Part shown: piece by piece, positions 46,282 through 55,429 of the stretch
Layout of the letters: every line of letters starts with the position of its first letter
How positions within the stretch are numbered: position 1 is the first letter of the stretch
Assembly: GCF_017329605.1 (NCBI RefSeq)
Contig: NZ_JAFMTY010000001.1
Location: forward strand, 62,001 to 126,000
Length of the DNA: 64,000 nucleotides
Direction: 5' to 3'
From: Alicyclobacillus fructus
GTDB lineage: Bacteria; Bacillota; Bacilli; Alicyclobacillales; Alicyclobacillaceae
Made by a program: the position numbers and the translations under genes
Notes under the pieces: model-generated
Seen by the model: only the letters and a program-made list of their open reading frames with translations
The model's database searches: none
What the model was told of the DNA's origin: nothing

Positions 46282-47319
46282 TCACAGATCGTCCCAATTG
46301 AGATTCCCGGCTTTCGTGTAATTCGTCACGCGCTGCTCGAAGAAATCGGTCTTATGCGAGTTGATGGCCGCGAAACTGTCCATCCACGGCATCGGATGCT
46401 CCTTGATCTCCGGGTACAGAATCGGCAATCCCAGAGACTGAAGCCGGAGATTCGCCAGGTACTTGATGTACGCATCGATGAGCGCGTCCGTCAGCCCCAC
46501 GATCTTCCCCTGGGTCACGTACTGGCCCCACGCGATTTCGTGCTGCACCGCCGTCCGCATCATCTCGACGAACTCCTCTTCCATATCGGGCGTCACGATG
46601 CCGGGATTCTCGCGCACAATTTCGTGATACAGATTGCGGAAAATCGCGAGGTGGGTCAACTCGTCTCGCTGAATGAACTTGATCTCGGAGACGGTCCCAA
46701 GCATCTTCCCTTGACGGCCGAGAACGAAGAAAAAGCCAAATCCGGCGTAGAAATAGACCCCTTCCAAGATATAATTGGCCACGATGGTCTTCATCAGATT
46801 GCGATCCGTCGGATTTTCGATGAACTCTTCGAACAGATCGGTGATGAACTGATTGCGCCGGAGCAGGTGATCGTCGTTTCGCCATTCGTTATAAATCTGG
46901 TCGCGGGTCGCCGGATTGACGACGGAATCCAACACATAGCCGTACGACTGCGAGTGCACGGCCTCCTGAAAGGCGTGAACCGTCAGACACAGGTTGACCT
47001 CGGGCGCCGTGATGTACTCGTTGATGTTCGGGAGATTGTGGGTCAACAGGCTGTCCATGAAGATGAGGAAGGACAACACCTTGTTGTAGCTTCTTCGCTC
47101 ATCCTCGTTGAGCAGATCGTACTGGCGGGCGTCGTCGGAAAGCGGAATTTCTTCCGGAATCCAGAAATTATTCATCATGGCTCGATAGAGTTTGTAGGCC
47201 CACTCGTACTTGATGTTGTTCAACTCGATCATGTTGGTCGTGTTGCCGCCGATGATCCGCCGCTTTCCCCAGTCGCGATCGCCTTCCGCGTTGAATAGTC
47301 TCGTCCGCTTGAGTTGCAT
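46282..47319 (-). CDS. nrdB: class I ribonucleotide reductase, beta subunit
   Basis: The product has 345 residues from ATG 47319 (GGAGGATGGAAGG upstream); a longer open frame overlapping nrdA has no similarity. The diiron and radical site is intact: Asp in LSFLIFMDSLLTHNLPN near residue 77, Glu and His in FQEAVHSQSYGYVL near 110 with the radical Tyr of HSQSY, Glu in ILEGVYFYAGFGFFF near 170, and QRDELTHLAIFRNLYHEI near 205. The C-terminus LNWDDL can dock to the alpha subunit. It provides the tyrosyl radical for ribonucleotide reduction. It lies 83 bases after nrdA and is expressed under the same cobalamin riboswitch. Confidence 0.93.
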   Translation of the reverse strand: MQLKRTRLFNAEGDRDWGKRRIIGGNTTNMIELNNIKYEWAYKLYRAMMNNFWIPEEIPLSDDARQYDLLNEDERRSYNKVLSFLIFMDSLLTHNLPNINEYITAPEVNLCLTVHAFQEAVHSQSYGYVLDSVVNPATRDQIYNEWRNDDHLLRRNQFITDLFEEFIENPTDRNLMKTIVANYILEGVYFYAGFGFFFVLGRQGKMLGTVSEIKFIQRDELTHLAIFRNLYHEIVRENPGIVTPDMEEEFVEMMRTAVQHEIAWGQYVTQGKIVGLTDALIDAYIKYLANLRLQSLGLPILYPEIKEHPMPWMDSFAAINSHKTDFFEQRVTNYTKAGNLNWDDL

Positions 47320-47402
47320 CCTTCCATCCTCCAGTCGTTCATCACCGTCGGAGCTGTTTGCGGGCGGCATGCCGAACACGCCGCCCCGTCCGTCGGTGAG
47401 GT

Positions 47403-49754
47403 TCAGGACGAACAAGCCACACAATCCTCGACTTCGACCGATTTGCTTCGGACGTAATACACCGTCTTCAACCCGCGCTTCCAAGCCAGCATGTACAGCT
47501 CGAGAAACTGCCGCGCGCTGATTCCCGGCGTGATATACAGGTTGAACGACTGGCTCTGATCCACGTGCCGCTGCCGGGCCGCGCAAGCCTCAATGCTCCA
47601 GCGCTGATCGATGGTGTGCGCCTCTTTGTAGTACCAGAAGGTCTTGTCGTTCAGGTTGGGCGCGGTTTGCGGCACCACGCCGTTCTTTTTCTCCTCCAGG
47701 AAGAATCGCGCGTAGACCGGGTCAATGCCCGCCGTGCTGCCCGCGATGAGGCTCGTGCTGCTGGTCGGCGCGATGGCCACCAGGTACGCATTGCGCACGC
47801 CGTGCCGGGCGACGTCGCGGCGCAGGCGATCCCAGTCGGGGCCGCCCGGGCGCGTTTGATATCCGCGCACCTCGAAGTAGCGGCCCGTTTGCCAGTCGGA
47901 ACCCTCGAACAGCGGATACGGGCCTTTTTCGCGCGCCAATTCCATCGAGGCCTCGATGGCGAAGAAGTTGATCCACTCGAACAGCTCGTCGGCGTGCTTC
48001 ACGTGCTCCTCGGACTCCCACGGAATGCCCTTTTCCGCCAGGTACTGATGGTAACCGCTGATCCCGAGGCCCACGGCCCGGTATTTGCGATTGGTCACCG
48101 CCGCCTGTGGGACTGGATAATGGTTCAAATCGATCACGTTGTCCATGGCGCGAATCTGCCGGCGAACCGTCTCGCGAATGCTGTCGAGATCCCGGCATCG
48201 GCCCAGGTTGAGCGAGGACAAGTTGCACACCACGAAATCCCCGGCCTGTGTCTTCGTGGTGATCACGCCGCCTTCCTCGACCTCCTCGACCCGGCGGGAC
48301 GGGCTCATGTTCTGGATGATCTCCGTGCACAGGTTGCTACAGTACACCATGCCCGCGTGTTGGTTCGGGTTGAGCCGGTTTGCCGTGTCGCGGAAGAAGA
48401 TGAACGGCGTCCCCGTCTCGAATGCGGACTGCATGATCCGCTTCATGATCTCGATGGCCGGGATCTCCACGCGCGGAAGATCCGGGTTGTCCACGCACGC
48501 CTGGTAGCGGCGTTCAAATTCCTCGCCCCAACTGTCTTCGAGCGAAAATCCCATGACCTTGCGGACCTCGTACGGGCAGAAGAGGTACCACATGCCCCGT
48601 TCCTCGACGCGCCGCATGAACAGATCCGGAATGCACACGCCGGGAAAGATGTCGTGAGCCTTCATGCGCTCGTCTCCGTTGTTCGTGCGCAGTTGCAGAA
48701 AATCCAGGATGTCCTTGTGCCAGACATCCAGGTAGACAGCCGCCGCACCAGCGCGCATCCCCAACTGGTTGCAGCTCACGGCGGTGTTGTTGAAATTGCG
48801 GATCCACGGCACCACGCCGCCAGACGCACCGGGGTGGTTGCGGATGGCCGATCCGCGGGCACGGATCTTGCCCACGTAGATTCCCATGCCGCCCCCGAAC
48901 TTCGACACGCGCGCAAACGCCTCGTCTGTGGCGTAGATGCTGACGAGATCGTCCTCGGGCATGTCGATAAAACACGAACTCAGCTGATGGAACGGTTTGC
49001 GCGCATTGCTCAGCGTCGGCGTGGCCACGGTGGCCTGCAGCGTGGACAACATGTCATAGAACCGCTTGGCCCAAGCGACTTTGTCCCTTTCCTTCATGGC
49101 GAGGTGCATGGCCACACCCATGAACAGCTCCTGGGGCAGTTCCATGATGCCGTTCTCCAGGTTGCGAATGGCATACCGATCCAACAGTTGCTTCAGGCCC
49201 ACGTAGTTGAACAGGTGATCTCGTTCCGGGCGAATGTATGCGGCCAATTCGGCGATCTCGTCCTCGCTGTAATGCTGCCGTATGTATGTGCCGTATCGGC
49301 CCATCTGCTCCAGTTCCACAATGAGACGATAGAAGTCCCCGTAACCGATATGGCGGTAGCCCCGGTTCCTCGCCGCCTGCTTGTAGGCGTCCAACAGCAG
49401 CAGCCGCGCCGCCACGAACTGCCAGGCGGGTTCGGCCACACTCGTCTTTTCCACCGCGGCTTGAATCGCCACGCGGGCAATCTCGGACGTCCGCATTCCA
49501 TCCCTCAACTGAGGCCAGACGTCTGCCGCGAGGCGCTCCGGATCGCACCCTTCTGCGGCCTCGCAGCCGCGCTGCAAGAAGGCGAAGATTTTGTCCAAGG
49601 ATAGCGGTTCAACGCGACCATCCCACTTCTCGACCTTAAACGTCTTGAGGCGATCTCGCCACCCCGCGAGCGCATCCTGCGCGTTTCCGGGTTGGCTTGG
49701 GGCCTGTCCCGCTCGTTCCATGAGTCCCGTCGATGTGTCGCTCGGATGTACCAT
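47403..49754 (-). CDS. nrdA: class I ribonucleotide reductase, alpha subunit
   Basis: The product has 783 residues from ATG 49754 (GAGGAG 9 bases upstream; ATG 49760 is too close). An N-terminal ATP-cone (about 35-125, from VEKWDGRVEPLSLDKIFAFL) indicates allosteric activity control. The catalytic barrel contains LSSCFIDMPEDDLVSIY near residue 255 with the first redox Cys, SKFGGGMGIYVGKIRARGS near 285, CSNLCTEIIQ near 455 with the radical Cys pair region, and FVVCNLSSLNLG near 495. The two Tyr of LKTVYYVRSKS near 770 form the radical path. The C-terminal VEDCVACSS provides the shuttle cysteines. It reduces ribonucleoside diphosphates. Confidence 0.94.
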   Translation of the reverse strand: MVHPSDTSTGLMERAGQAPSQPGNAQDALAGWRDRLKTFKVEKWDGRVEPLSLDKIFAFLQRGCEAAEGCDPERLAADVWPQLRDGMRTSEIARVAIQAAVEKTSVAEPAWQFVAARLLLLDAYKQAARNRGYRHIGYGDFYRLIVELEQMGRYGTYIRQHYSEDEIAELAAYIRPERDHLFNYVGLKQLLDRYAIRNLENGIMELPQELFMGVAMHLAMKERDKVAWAKRFYDMLSTLQATVATPTLSNARKPFHQLSSCFIDMPEDDLVSIYATDEAFARVSKFGGGMGIYVGKIRARGSAIRNHPGASGGVVPWIRNFNNTAVSCNQLGMRAGAAAVYLDVWHKDILDFLQLRTNNGDERMKAHDIFPGVCIPDLFMRRVEERGMWYLFCPYEVRKVMGFSLEDSWGEEFERRYQACVDNPDLPRVEIPAIEIMKRIMQSAFETGTPFIFFRDTANRLNPNQHAGMVYCSNLCTEIIQNMSPSRRVEEVEEGGVITTKTQAGDFVVCNLSSLNLGRCRDLDSIRETVRRQIRAMDNVIDLNHYPVPQAAVTNRKYRAVGLGISGYHQYLAEKGIPWESEEHVKHADELFEWINFFAIEASMELAREKGPYPLFEGSDWQTGRYFEVRGYQTRPGGPDWDRLRRDVARHGVRNAYLVAIAPTSSTSLIAGSTAGIDPVYARFFLEEKKNGVVPQTAPNLNDKTFWYYKEAHTIDQRWSIEACAARQRHVDQSQSFNLYITPGISARQFLELYMLAWKRGLKTVYYVRSKSVEVEDCVACSS

Positions 49755-49800
49755 TTGCATCCACTCCTCGCACTTCGTCCTGAACCTACCTCGCGCCCAC

Positions 49801-49835
49801 AAAAAAGCTCATCCAGGGCGCTCACCCGGATGAGC
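49801..49835 (-). terminator. riboswitch expression-platform terminator before nrdA
   Basis: On the minus strand an 8-base-pair stem GCTCATCC / GGATGAGC with a 13-base loop is followed by TTTTTT, 47 bases before the nrdA start and downstream of the cobalamin aptamer. The loop contains GTGAGCG (49825-49819), which can pair with CGCTCAC (49908-49902) just after the aptamer, a possible antiterminator. Confidence 0.85.
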
Positions 49836-49917
49836 AGACGGCGGCAGACCGGCCAGCTGAAGTGCGCGACCGTCCCCTATCCGCCGACTTCTCAACCCCT
49901 CGTGAGCGTCGGAACCA

Positions 49918-50125
49918 CCACGGAGGATTGGCAGGTCTCCGGGCTCCGCTTCATTTGCGGCGGGCGCCTTCCCCGCCGTCGACCTCGTTCGACATGAAGC
50001 CGACATGCGAGTGGCCGGGAACTCCCTTGCCGCCGCCATCCGCGTTACCGTGGCGAGGACCGCTCCAGATTCGCACTGGATTCCCTTTTCACCCGCCTCG
50101 CGGCGGGCACCAATCCTCTTCACCT
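49918..50125 (-). ncRNA. cobalamin riboswitch controlling nrdA-nrdB
   Basis: Read on the minus strand, the leader shows the cobalamin aptamer in order: P1 strand GAGGATTGG (50118-50110), GGTGCC, AAAAGGGAA (about 50090-50081), GTGCGAATCTGGAGCGGTCC then GCCACGGTAA, GGGGAAGGC, and the B12 box CCCGGAGACCTGCC ending at about 49930. P1 closes with CCAATCCTC (49931-49923). All helices and boxes are in the canonical order. With the terminator at 49801-49835 it should switch nrdAB off when cobalamin is plentiful. That implies a B12-dependent class II reductase elsewhere in the genome. Confidence 0.93.
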
Positions 50126-50148
50126 ATCAAATGCTTTGGACAGGCACT

Positions 50149-50177
50149 AGCGTAACACTAGATATAGTGTTTGACAA
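50149..50177 (-). promoter_or_regulatory. promoter of nrdAB
   Basis: On the minus strand TTGTCA (50177-50172) and TACGCT (50154-50149) are separated by 17 bases that consist almost exactly of the NrdR box. Confidence 0.55.
50155..50170. promoter_or_regulatory. NrdR box
   Basis: On the minus strand ACACTATATCTAGTGT fits the NrdR consensus acaCwAtATaTwGtgt at every conserved position. It fills the promoter spacer, so NrdR-dATP binding would block RNA polymerase. Only one clear box is seen; NrdR sites are usually paired. Confidence 0.8.
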
Positions 50178-50220
50178 GCCCTTCGCACAAGAAAGGCATC
50201 AGATATGGGCGAAAGAGTGC

Positions 50221-50259
50221 AAAAAGGCCGACAGCGGCTGAGAATTCCCGCTGTCGGCC
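50221..50259 (-). terminator. terminator of the fad operon (after the thioesterase gene)
   Basis: On the minus strand a perfect 12-base-pair stem GGCCGACAGCGG / CCGCTGTCGGCC with a 10-base loop is followed by TTTTT. Confidence 0.9.
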
Positions 50260-50272
50260 CTTGCAAACTCCA

Positions 50273-50686
50273 TCACGACGGCAACTTCAACACTCGAAAT
50301 GAGCCTGTCGCATGCGCACAAAGTCGATCCGTTCCGAGATACACCCGTCCTTCGACCGTCATGGTGCTCCGGGCGCGATGAATGAACCTCGCCCGGCACA
50401 CCAGCGTCCCTTCGCTCGCCGGTTCCGTGAAGTGAATGTTGAGATTCGTCGTCACGACCGGGCGGTTCGGATAGTGGAGACTTACCAAAAGCCCCATCGC
50501 GGAATCGAGCAACGACATGTACACCCCGCCGTGCACGATACGCGCCAGATTCCAATGATGAGGTTCGATGGACAACTCTGCCACCACTTCGTCCCCATCG
50601 GCGCTCACCAGTTTCGCGCCGATGAAGTCCGCAAAGGTTCGGATATCCGCTGTCGTCTCCTGATTTCCCCCTGGATACATGGGCAC
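50273..50686 (-). CDS. PaaI-type hotdog-fold acyl-CoA thioesterase
   Basis: The product has 137 residues from GTG 50686, with AAGGAGGG 7 bases upstream, inside a longer open frame that overlaps lcfA. The hotdog fold is visible, with HHWNLARIVHGGVYMSLLDS near residue 45 (N-x-x-x-x-VHGG catalytic signature) and the strands VVTTNLNIHFTEPASEGTL and TMTVEGRVYL. Such enzymes hydrolyse acyl- or aryl-CoA thioesters and often clean up CoA esters in degradation operons. As last gene of the fad operon, 17 bases after lcfA, it probably acts on acyl-CoA. Confidence 0.82.
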   Translation of the reverse strand: MPMYPGGNQETTADIRTFADFIGAKLVSADGDEVVAELSIEPHHWNLARIVHGGVYMSLLDSAMGLLVSLHYPNRPVVTTNLNIHFTEPASEGTLVCRARFIHRARSTMTVEGRVYLGTDRLCAHATGSFRVLKLPS

Positions 50687-50705
50687 GCCGCTACCCTCCT
50701 TGCCG

Positions 50706-52370
50706 TCACGCCTGGCGGGTGATCTCTTCCACGAGCGCGCGGCGAAGGATCTTTCCGACCGCCGACTTGGGCAAGCTGTCCCGGAACTCATACGCGCGCG
50801 GCACCTTGTACGCGGCGAGATTCGCGCGGCACCACTCGTCCAACTCCTGTTCCGTGACCTGCATGCCTGGCTTCAGCTGGATGAACGCCTTGACCGTCTG
50901 GCCGCGATACGGATCGTCCACGCCGACCACCGCGGCCTCCGCGACCGCGGGATGCTCGTACAGGACCTCTTCCACTTCGCGCGGATAGATATTGTATCCG
51001 CCCGCGATGATGATATCTTTCTTGCGGTCGACAATATAGAAATATCCGTCCTCGTCCATCTTGGCAAGATCGCCCGTGAATAACCACCCGTTTCGCAACA
51101 CCGAAGCGGTTTCATCCGGTCGATTCCAATACCCCTTCATCACCTGCGGCCCTCGAACCGCCAGTTCCCCAATTTCGCCCACAGGCAGTGGGTTGCCGTC
51201 CGGATCGACGACCCGTGCGTCCGTGTCGGGAAACGGGATTCCGATGGAGCCTGGCTTGCGCTCCGCCCAGAAGTTGTTCGCGTGGGTGATGGGCGACGCT
51301 TCCGTCAAGCCGTATCCCTCGACGAGCTTGCCGCCTGTGAGCTTTTCCCACTGCGCCTGAACCTCGTGCGGGAGCGGCGCCGCGCCGCTGACACACACTT
51401 CGATGGACGAAAGATCGTATCGTGCCCGATTCGGATGGTTCATGAGAGCGATGTACATCGTCGGCGTGCCCGGAAACACCGTCGGCTTGAATTCATGGAT
51501 CAGCTTGAGGACCTGCTCCGCCTGAAAGCGAGGCACCAAAATCAACATACCGCCCGTGTACATGGACTGGTTCATGAGCACCGTCATGCCGAAGACGTGG
51601 AAGAAGGGCAAGACCGCGAGGTAGCGCTCCTTGCCGCGCTCCAGCTTGTACGTCCAAAGCGAACTCTGGATGGCATTCGCAACCAGGTTGTAGTGCGTCA
51701 ACATCGCGCCCTTCGGCACCCCGGTCGTCCCGCCGGTATACTGGATGAGCGCAATATCTTCCATGGGGTCGATCTCGACCTTCGGCAGTTCGGCGGACGC
51801 CCCGGCCAGACAGTGCTTCCACGCCATGACGCGCGACCCGTACGGCACCTTCGGCACGCCACCCTGCCTGCTCTGCTGGAGCGGATACAAAAGCGATTTC
51901 ACAGGCGGCAGATAATCCCGAATGGACGTGATCACATAGTACTCAACGGGCAGCTCGCCTTCGACCGCTTCGACGCGGGGCCATAGTTCGTCCAACGTCA
52001 CGAGGACCTTGGCGCCGCAGTCTTCGAGCTGGTGTTTCAGCTCCCTCGGCGTATACATCGGATTGTGTTGCACAACCGTCAGCCCGGCGAGCAGCGCTCC
52101 GTAATAGGCGATCACGGCCTGCGGACAGTTGGGCAACATGATGGCGAGCCGATCCCCCTTGTTCAGGGGGATCGCTCGCATCGCGTTGGCGAAGCGGCAA
52201 CACGCGTCCAACAGCTCGCGGTACGTCATCTTGTATCCGAAAAACCACAGGGCAGGCCGATCGGGGAAAGCCTCCGCCGAGTGCAACAAAAACGCGGCCA
52301 GATTCTCGCGCGGGTAGTCGTAGGTGCTCGGCACCTCTGGCGGGTAGTGCTTCAACCACGGCCTCTCCAT
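50706..52370 (-). CDS. lcfA: long-chain fatty-acid--CoA ligase
   Basis: The product has 554 residues. This adenylate-forming enzyme has ALIQYTGGTTGVPKGAMLTH near residue 210 (AMP-binding P-loop), VEGYGLTEASPITHAN near 350, WLFTGDLAKMDEDGYFYIVD near 425 and the catalytic Lys in PKSAVGKILRRALVEE near the C-terminus. The motif VDRKKDIIIAGGYNIYPREV marks FadD/LcfA. It activates fatty acids to acyl-CoA at the cytoplasmic face of the membrane. It is transcribed with fadF, fadN, fadA and fadE, whose products then oxidise the acyl-CoA. Confidence 0.93.
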   Translation of the reverse strand: MERPWLKHYPPEVPSTYDYPRENLAAFLLHSAEAFPDRPALWFFGYKMTYRELLDACCRFANAMRAIPLNKGDRLAIMLPNCPQAVIAYYGALLAGLTVVQHNPMYTPRELKHQLEDCGAKVLVTLDELWPRVEAVEGELPVEYYVITSIRDYLPPVKSLLYPLQQSRQGGVPKVPYGSRVMAWKHCLAGASAELPKVEIDPMEDIALIQYTGGTTGVPKGAMLTHYNLVANAIQSSLWTYKLERGKERYLAVLPFFHVFGMTVLMNQSMYTGGMLILVPRFQAEQVLKLIHEFKPTVFPGTPTMYIALMNHPNRARYDLSSIEVCVSGAAPLPHEVQAQWEKLTGGKLVEGYGLTEASPITHANNFWAERKPGSIGIPFPDTDARVVDPDGNPLPVGEIGELAVRGPQVMKGYWNRPDETASVLRNGWLFTGDLAKMDEDGYFYIVDRKKDIIIAGGYNIYPREVEEVLYEHPAVAEAAVVGVDDPYRGQTVKAFIQLKPGMQVTEQELDEWCRANLAAYKVPRAYEFRDSLPKSAVGKILRRALVEEITRQA

Positions 52371-52400
52371 CCACCGTCACCATCCCTTCGCGGCGTTCGT

Positions 52401-54182
52401 TCAGCAGATGTAACCTTCGGCTTCGATCACGCGCTCGGCGATTTGACGGTCCAACGCGATCACGTCGACATCCGAACGGCGCGTCAGCCGCTTCAGGATG
52501 GACAACTGCATCTTGAGCGCATCGCCCTGGCTGACGTGTGCCAGGCTCTCCTTCGCCGCCTGCTCCACCTTCGCCACGGCCTCCTGCACAAACGCGCGCG
52601 TCATCGCGATCTTCAACGCGGCCGACGCCTCGCCCGCCGACTCCACCTGCTGCATCGCCCGCAAGTACGCGCTCTCCGCCGCAAAGGCCTGGATCGCGAT
52701 GTCTGCGAGATTCGCCAAGATCTCCTGCTCGTCGTTCACGCGGGCCTGCAGCGCCTGTGCAGCCAGGCCACCGACCATGAGGAAGACCTTCTTCATGTTC
52801 TCGATGAGCTGCTTCTCCTCGGCCAGCGTACCCTCCGGCGGCGTGAGTCCGGGGACCATCTGCATGAGCTCCGCCTGCAGCGCCTGCGCCTTCTGGAACA
52901 GCGGCAACTCGCCTTTCATCGCGCGCCGCAGCATCGTGCCGGGGATGAGCATCCGGTTGATCTCGTTGGTACCCTCGAAAATCCGATTGATGCGCGAATC
53001 CCGGTACATCTGCTCCACGCCGTACTCTTTGATGAAACCGTAACCGCCGTGGATCTGGACGGCCTCGTCCACGACGAAGTCCAGAACCTCGGATCCGAAG
53101 ACCTTGTTGATGGAGCACTCAATGGCGTATTCGGCGATGGCCTTTGCCGACTGGACACCCGCGTCCGGCTTCGTCACATCGACGGTCTCCAGGATGGCGT
53201 CGAGCAAGCCCGCCGTGCGGTAGACCACGCTCTCGAGCGCGTAGATCTGCGTGTTCATCCGCGCCAGCTTGCGCTGAATCAGCGGGAACTCGGACAGCTT
53301 CTTGCCGAACTGCTTCCGCTCGTTCGCGTACTTGGCGGACGTCTCAAGCGCAATCTTCGATCCGCCAAGCGCGCCCGCGCCCAGCTTGAAGCGGCCGATG
53401 TTCAGAATGTTGAACGCAATCTGATGGCCCTTGCCCACTTCGAAGAGCAGGTTTTCCACGGGCACCTTCACGTCTTCGAGGATCACCTGGCGCGTCGAAG
53501 ACCCCTTGATGCCCATCTTTTGTTCCTCGGGGCCGAAGCTCACGCCGGGCATCGTGCGTTCGACGATGAACGCGCTGAAATGCTGGCCGTCGATCTTCGC
53601 GTACACCACGAACACATCCGCAAATCCGGCGTTCGTGATGAACTGTTTCGTGCCATTCAAGATGTAGTACTTCCCGTCCTCCGACAGTCTCGCCGTCGTC
53701 TTGGCGCCCAGGGCGTCGGAACCGGACGACGGCTCGGTCAAGCAATACGCCCCGATCCACTCGCCGGTCGCAAGCTTCGGCAGGTACTTCTTCTTTTGCT
53801 CCTCGTTGCCGAAGTAGACAATCGGCAAAGTTCCGATGCCCGTGTGGGCGCCGAACGACAGGCCAAACGATCCGCCGCGCGAGACGTGTTCGTTGATCAG
53901 CGTCGCGCTCACCTTGTCGAGCCCGAGGCCGCCGTACGCCTCCGGCACCTCGGCGGACAAGAGGCCGAGATCGGCCGCCTTTCGAAGCAGCTTGACCGTG
54001 AGCTCGTAGTTCAGCGATTCGATCTCCTCGTGACGCGGAACGACCTCGGACTCGATGAAGTTCTTCGTCGTCTCCGCAATCATCTTCTGTTCCTCGGTGA
54101 AGCCTTCCGGCGTCACCACGGCGGAAGGCTCCAGCTCCTCGATGATAAACGCTCCGCCCTTGACAATGGTCTTGTTTTCCAT
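52401..54182 (-). CDS. fadE: acyl-CoA dehydrogenase
   Basis: The product has 593 residues, the length of Bacillus FadE/YusJ. AYCLTEPSSGSDALGAKTTA near residue 135 is the FAD/acyl-CoA signature. VQIHGGYGFIKEYGVEQMYR near 370 and the catalytic Glu in RIFEGTNEINRMLIPG near 395 complete the dehydrogenase core. The extra C-terminal helical domain (about 410-590) is typical of the long bacterial acyl-CoA dehydrogenases. It makes trans-2-enoyl-CoA and passes electrons to EtfAB, encoded across the divergent promoter region. Confidence 0.94.
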   Translation of the reverse strand: MENKTIVKGGAFIIEELEPSAVVTPEGFTEEQKMIAETTKNFIESEVVPRHEEIESLNYELTVKLLRKAADLGLLSAEVPEAYGGLGLDKVSATLINEHVSRGGSFGLSFGAHTGIGTLPIVYFGNEEQKKKYLPKLATGEWIGAYCLTEPSSGSDALGAKTTARLSEDGKYYILNGTKQFITNAGFADVFVVYAKIDGQHFSAFIVERTMPGVSFGPEEQKMGIKGSSTRQVILEDVKVPVENLLFEVGKGHQIAFNILNIGRFKLGAGALGGSKIALETSAKYANERKQFGKKLSEFPLIQRKLARMNTQIYALESVVYRTAGLLDAILETVDVTKPDAGVQSAKAIAEYAIECSINKVFGSEVLDFVVDEAVQIHGGYGFIKEYGVEQMYRDSRINRIFEGTNEINRMLIPGTMLRRAMKGELPLFQKAQALQAELMQMVPGLTPPEGTLAEEKQLIENMKKVFLMVGGLAAQALQARVNDEQEILANLADIAIQAFAAESAYLRAMQQVESAGEASAALKIAMTRAFVQEAVAKVEQAAKESLAHVSQGDALKMQLSILKRLTRRSDVDVIALDRQIAERVIEAEGYIC

Positions 54183-54208
54183 GTCATCCTCACTCCTTGT
54201 GCAGGGTC

Positions 54209-55393
54209 TCAGGGTTTGTGAACTTCAAATACGCCGGCCGCGCCCATGCCGCCGCCGATGCACATCGACACCACGCCATAGCCGCCGCCGCGCCGGCGCA
54301 GTTCGTGAATCAAGGTCGCCGTCAGTTTCGCGCCTGTGCAGCCAAGCGGATGCCCCAGCGCGATCGCGCCTCCATTCACGTTGACCTTCGCCGGATCGAT
54401 GTCGAGCGAACGGATGACCTGCAGGCATTGAGACGCGAAAGCTTCGTTGATCTCGAAGAGATCGATGTCGGCGAGAGACAGCCCCGCCAGCTTCAGCGCC
54501 TTCGGAATGGCGCCCACGGGACCGATCCCCATAATGGCCGGATCGCAGCCGGTGACCGCGAAGCTCTTGAACGTGGCGAGCGGCTTGAGGCCCAGTTGCT
54601 GCGCCTTTTCAGCCGTCATGACGACTGCGGCCGCCGCGCCGTCGCTCATCTGCGACGCGTTGCCGGCGGTCACCGTGCCGCCGACGGAGAAAGCCGGCCG
54701 GAGCGACGCCAGGGCCTCGGGCGTCGTGTCCTTCCGGACACCCTCATCCTGCGTGACCCGGATGGTCTTCTCGTGCGGCCGTCCCTCCTCGTCGATGTCC
54801 CACACCTTCGTCTCCACCGGGACGATCTCGTCATCAAACTTGCCCGCCTGCTGCGCCGCGTACGCCTTCTGGTGGCTCTCGTACGCGAACCGGTCCTGAT
54901 CTTCGCGGCTCACGCCGAATCGCTTGGCGACGTTCTCCGCCGTGTGCCCCATGGAGATGTAGATGTCGGGCATCTCGAGCAGAATGTCCGGGTGAGGCGA
55001 CGGCTTGAATCCGCTCATCGGCACGTGGCTCATGGTCTCCACGCCGCCCGCGAGCGCGACCTCCACGTGTCCGAGCATTACGCGCTCGGCCGCGATGGCA
55101 ATCGCCTGAAGCCCCGACGAACAGAACCGGTTGATGGTCATGGCCGGGACGCTCTCCGGCAGCCCGCTGTAGAGCGAGATGATGCGCGCCACATTCAGGC
55201 CCTGTTCGCCCTCCGGCATGGCACAACCGATGACCACGTCTTCGATCTCGGCGGGATCGAGGCCCTCGGCGCGCTCGACGGCCGCGCGCACGGCCGCGCG
55301 CCCCAGGTCCTCCACCCGCGTATGGCGAAACACGCCGCGCTTCGCCTTGCCGACCGGCGTGCGTGCAACCGAAACAATCACAGCTTCCCGCAT
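54209..55393 (-). CDS. fadA: acetyl-CoA C-acyltransferase (3-ketoacyl-CoA thiolase)
   Basis: The product has 394 residues. Thiolase signatures are INRFCSSGLQAIAIAAERVM near residue 88 with the nucleophilic Cys, NEAFASQCLQVIRSL near 318, NVNGGAIALGHPLGCTGAKL near 345 with the catalytic His, and VVSMCIGGGMGAAGVFE near 380 with the second Cys. It performs the last beta-oxidation step. Gene order fadN-fadA-fadE matches the Bacillus yusLKJ (fadNAE) operon. Confidence 0.95.
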   Translation of the reverse strand: MREAVIVSVARTPVGKAKRGVFRHTRVEDLGRAAVRAAVERAEGLDPAEIEDVVIGCAMPEGEQGLNVARIISLYSGLPESVPAMTINRFCSSGLQAIAIAAERVMLGHVEVALAGGVETMSHVPMSGFKPSPHPDILLEMPDIYISMGHTAENVAKRFGVSREDQDRFAYESHQKAYAAQQAGKFDDEIVPVETKVWDIDEEGRPHEKTIRVTQDEGVRKDTTPEALASLRPAFSVGGTVTAGNASQMSDGAAAAVVMTAEKAQQLGLKPLATFKSFAVTGCDPAIMGIGPVGAIPKALKLAGLSLADIDLFEINEAFASQCLQVIRSLDIDPAKVNVNGGAIALGHPLGCTGAKLTATLIHELRRRGGGYGVVSMCIGGGMGAAGVFEVHKP

Positions 55394-55429
55394 GGTTTCA
55401 CTCCCTATCGTGTCCGTTGTCGAACGGGT

